DNA of 64,000 bases, taken from contig NZ_JAIQXX010000005.1 of NCBI RefSeq assembly GCF_021887715.1, positions 151,864 through 215,863 of the forward strand. Direction: 5' to 3'. Both the position numbers and the translations under genes were made by a program. Of the stretch, positions 61,392-64,000 are shown piece after piece (position 1 is the first letter of the stretch; the number at the start of each line of letters is the position of its first letter). Origin of the DNA: Winogradskyella immobilis (GTDB taxonomy: Bacteria > Bacteroidota > Bacteroidia > Flavobacteriales > Flavobacteriaceae). Below the pieces are notes generated by a model that made no database searches, was not told the origin of the DNA, and was given only the letters and a program-made list of their open reading frames with translations.

Positions 61392-64000
61392 ATGAAAATT
61401 ATTACCCAACTATTTAATAAATATGTAAAAGCGAATTTATTCATTTGCTTGATAATCATATCTTTTAGCGCTTATGCTCAAGATGCTGATGGTGATGGCG
61501 TTAATGATATAGACGAATTAACATGCCCACCCCCAAATTCATTTATAGCTATTAATGATACATTTACTAATAATGATACAGGTACCGACGGAGGTACAGC
61601 TTCAGGTACAGTAATGAATTTATACCCTTTTGCTGGTGTTTCTGTTGATTTCTCTTTTGAAGTAATCAATGGTGCTACATGGAATGATGGTGTAACTACT
61701 GATAATGAGGCCGGTGTAGATGGCGCATTTATAAATGTACAACCTAATAATACAAGTTTTCCAGCTGGAGAGTTTTATCCAGCTGATGCAGGACCAGGAG
61801 GAATAGCTGTTGGAGTCTATACTTTTGATTTTGAGCAATCAATATTCATGGCAAGCTTTAATTGGGGAGGATTAGATAATGATGATAGAGTAGATTTTAT
61901 TGCTTCTAATAATGGAGTAAATGTTCCAGTAACGATAACCGATATAAACTTAAATGGTGACCTTACTATAACAGGACAAAGTGCAGTAAGTACTGCAGGT
62001 GGTGATAATGCACCTGATAATGCCATAGCAATATCAGCGCAAGGTCCTATTGACCGACTAATTGTTGTTGCTGGAAAACAAAGTAATGCTAATAGTAGCA
62101 ATGTCACTATGCAATTCTTTGAGTTGGTCTATTGTGTGGCAGAAGATACAGATGGTGATGGTGCTCCAGATATATTTGATCCTAATAATAATGCACCTAC
62201 AGTTTCAGACGATTCTGCTTCTGTAGATCCTGGAAATTCAGTGACTCTAAATATTTTACAAAACGATGATTACCTAAATAATAATGATCCTAACAATTTG
62301 GGTAATACTATAATATCAGATACAAGTAATGGTAATGCACGTGGTACTGTAAGTTTTGACCCTGATACAGGAGAAATGACTTATACTCCGCTTCCTGGAG
62401 AAGAAGGTGCTACTGTAACCGTAGAATATGTAGTATGTAATGATGTAAATGATGATAGCCCAGGTACTACAACAGATGACATTTGTAGAACTGCTGAAGT
62501 GACTATAACGGTATCTGACCCAGATAGTGACGGTGATGGCGTCCCTGATAGTACAGATATTTGCCCAGGAGGAGATGATAATGTAAATGCAGATGGAGAT
62601 AGTGTGCCAGATTTTTGTGATTTAGATGATGATAATGATGGGATTTTAGATACAGATGAATGTACTGAGGTAAATTTATTACAAACAGCAGGTAATGATT
62701 GGTCAGCTGTTATAGGAAATATAAATGATTTACTTATAGGAAATGTGCTCGTAAAAACCAATTATTATACAGATCCAATAACATCTGAAGTGTTTGATTT
62801 ACGAGCAGAAATTGTATCTACCTTTAATGCAGTAACTGGTGAGAATACGACTGTTGGAACCGCTTTTTCACCAGGTACAACTATATCATTTAGCGCAGAT
62901 AATTATACAATAGAAAATGGTAATCCATCCGAAGAAGAAAGTTTTGAAATAGAGATTTCCCTAGTAGAAGCATCTAGTGTAACAGCAGGAACCCCAGCAG
63001 GTATACCTGTAGTTGTAGATAATGTTCAAGTAAGAATATTTGATCTAGATAATAGAAATAATGCTCCTTTAGACTTTACAGATATAGGAGGTTTTGATCC
63101 AGCTGGAGCACTTATCCAAGTAGGAGCAGAGCTCGAGAGATATGTGTTAGCAAACGGAAGCGTAGTATATGGATTAGATGATTTTACTGTAGGGGATAAT
63201 GCAGATAATACCGATGAAGATTATGCTGTTTTTGTTAGTTATCCTGTTTTTACTTCAGCTACAATTAGACACGGAGTTTTTGGAACAAATACTGTCTCAG
63301 GAAGTAATCGAGGAGGGGTGTTAAATTTAAGAATAACAGCTTGTCCAGATACAGATGGTGATGGTACTCCAGATTTTCAGGATTTAGACAGTGATAATGA
63401 TGGGTGTAATGATGTTTTAGAATCAGGAGGAGTAGATGATAATAATGATGGAGTTTTAGACGGAACAGGTTTTGATAGTGATGGTTTAGTTACAGGAGGC
63501 ACAGGCGGTTATAATGGTACTACAGGAAATGAAATCGAAGCGGTACAACTAACAGTAACTACAACTCCGACAAATCAGACAGAAGACGAAGGAGATCCTG
63601 CTACTTTTATAGTAGTAGCTACTGCAGATGCAGCTACAAGCTATACTACAGGAACTCCAAATTATGGAACACCTGGAAATGCTAATTCGGGAATTAATTA
63701 CCAATGGTATACTGGAGATCCAGATAATGGTGGGACTATAATTAATAACGGCGGGGTTTTTAGTAATGTAACTACAGCAACCTTAAATATAAGCGATGTT
63801 ACAGGATTAGATGGCACAGAGTTTTGTGTTTTAATTACGCATGATGATAATGTATGTATAAGAGAAATTGATTGTGCAACTTTAACAGTAGAAGATGGCG
63901 TACCCGATGCGATTGATGATACAGCAACAGTAGCCGAAGACACGACGACCAGTACAACGATTAACGCTATAGGTAATGATGATTTAACGGACAATGCGAC
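61392..64000 (+). CDS. Large secreted adhesin with calcium-type TSP3 repeats (5' part)
   Basis: The frame is open from ATG 61392 to the end of the window (869 codons plus two bases), so the gene is incomplete at the 3' end. Residues 1-29 are a signal peptide ending SAYAQ. TSP3/EF-hand-like runs follow at about 31 (DADGDGVNDIDE), 252 (DTDGDGAPDIFDPNN), 378 (DSDGDGVPD, then DLDDDNDG) and 653 (DTDGDGTPDFQDLDSDNDG). At about 843 a cadherin/Ig-like unit begins (DDTATVAEDTTT). Such proteins are usually exported by the type IX system in this family, but the C-terminal signal lies outside. The two-component pair is immediately upstream. Confidence 0.9.
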   Translation, partial: MKIITQLFNKYVKANLFICLIIISFSAYAQDADGDGVNDIDELTCPPPNSFIAINDTFTNNDTGTDGGTASGTVMNLYPFAGVSVDFSFEVINGATWNDGVTTDNEAGVDGAFINVQPNNTSFPAGEFYPADAGPGGIAVGVYTFDFEQSIFMASFNWGGLDNDDRVDFIASNNGVNVPVTITDINLNGDLTITGQSAVSTAGGDNAPDNAIAISAQGPIDRLIVVAGKQSNANSSNVTMQFFELVYCVAEDTDGDGAPDIFDPNNNAPTVSDDSASVDPGNSVTLNILQNDDYLNNNDPNNLGNTIISDTSNGNARGTVSFDPDTGEMTYTPLPGEEGATVTVEYVVCNDVNDDSPGTTTDDICRTAEVTITVSDPDSDGDGVPDSTDICPGGDDNVNADGDSVPDFCDLDDDNDGILDTDECTEVNLLQTAGNDWSAVIGNINDLLIGNVLVKTNYYTDPITSEVFDLRAEIVSTFNAVTGENTTVGTAFSPGTTISFSADNYTIENGNPSEEESFEIEISLVEASSVTAGTPAGIPVVVDNVQVRIFDLDNRNNAPLDFTDIGGFDPAGALIQVGAELERYVLANGSVVYGLDDFTVGDNADNTDEDYAVFVSYPVFTSATIRHGVFGTNTVSGSNRGGVLNLRITACPDTDGDGTPDFQDLDSDNDGCNDVLESGGVDDNNDGVLDGTGFDSDGLVTGGTGGYNGTTGNEIEAVQLTVTTTPTNQTEDEGDPATFIVVATADAATSYTTGTPNYGTPGNANSGINYQWYTGDPDNGGTIINNGGVFSNVTTATLNISDVTGLDGTEFCVLITHDDNVCIREIDCATLTVEDGVPDAIDDTATVAEDTTTSTTINAIGNDDLTDNA

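Noticed and set aside
62381..63994. Minus-strand open frames opposite the adhesin (62381-62761, 63698-63994)
   Set aside because: They are shadows of the adhesin frame, rich in Ser, Val and Thr because the real strand is rich in Asp, Asn and Thr codons.

Overview
The window is chromosomal DNA from an AT-rich member of the Bacteroidota, almost certainly family Flavobacteriaceae. Supporting signs are the TAnnTTTG promoter -7 element before many genes, weak ribosome binding sites, DUF2851 and CarboxypepD_reg-like proteins, a PspC mini-protein, a Thr-Tyr-Gly-Thr-tuf-Trp-secE-nusG-rplKAJL-rpoBC block, and secreted proteins with signal peptides ending in AQ. No phage, insertion sequence or CRISPR array was seen. 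The genus cannot be fixed from sequence alone.

Layout. 1-5.2 kb: a porin-like protein, kdsA (Kdo synthesis), typA/bipA, small membrane proteins and a methyltransferase. 5.3-16.7 kb: a surface-polysaccharide island with a multi-TM GT-C-like protein, a GtrB/ArnC-like transferase, a GNAT/FemAB-like protein, a 3-keto-sugar aminotransferase, two tandem flippases, four GT2-type enzymes in flipping orientations and an FdtA/QdtA-type ketoisomerase. 16.8-22.6 kb: an FtsE-like ATPase, then a 1007-residue TPR protein paired with a plugless outer-membrane barrel. 22.6-33.7 kb: housekeeping and envelope genes (YkgJ protein, membrane hydroxylase, NamZ-like muramidase, LolC/E-like permease, CBS/CysK-like enzyme, two thiol-redox proteins). 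33.7-40.3 kb: PspC, K+ channel, Na+/alanine symporter, HhH protein, acyl-CoA dehydrogenase and a CarboxypepD_reg protein.

40.3-55.1 kb is the information-processing core: xerC-like recombinase, HPF, tRNA-Thr/Tyr/Gly/Thr, tuf, tRNA-Trp, secE, nusG, rplK, rplA, rplJ, rplL, rpoB, rpoC. 55.3-57.7 kb holds a DUF3467 protein, a divergent ferredoxin and prfC. 57.9-64 kb holds a TPR sensor histidine kinase, a LytTR response regulator and the 5' 2.6 kb of a very large secreted calcium-repeat adhesin that runs off the window.

The most interesting signals are regulatory. A consensus promoter is followed at once by a terminator-like hairpin with a GAAA loop at the head of the tRNA-tuf operon. Palindromes fill every spacer between those tRNAs. 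A 20-bp copy of the tRNA-Trp 3' end lies just downstream of the gene. An 8-mer TTCAGAAC, paired 21 bp apart, flanks the LytTR regulator. A promoter with exact -33/-7 spacing and a perfect 12-bp inverted repeat sits about 370 bp upstream of the adhesin. An inverted repeat exactly brackets the -7 box of the TPR/barrel operon.
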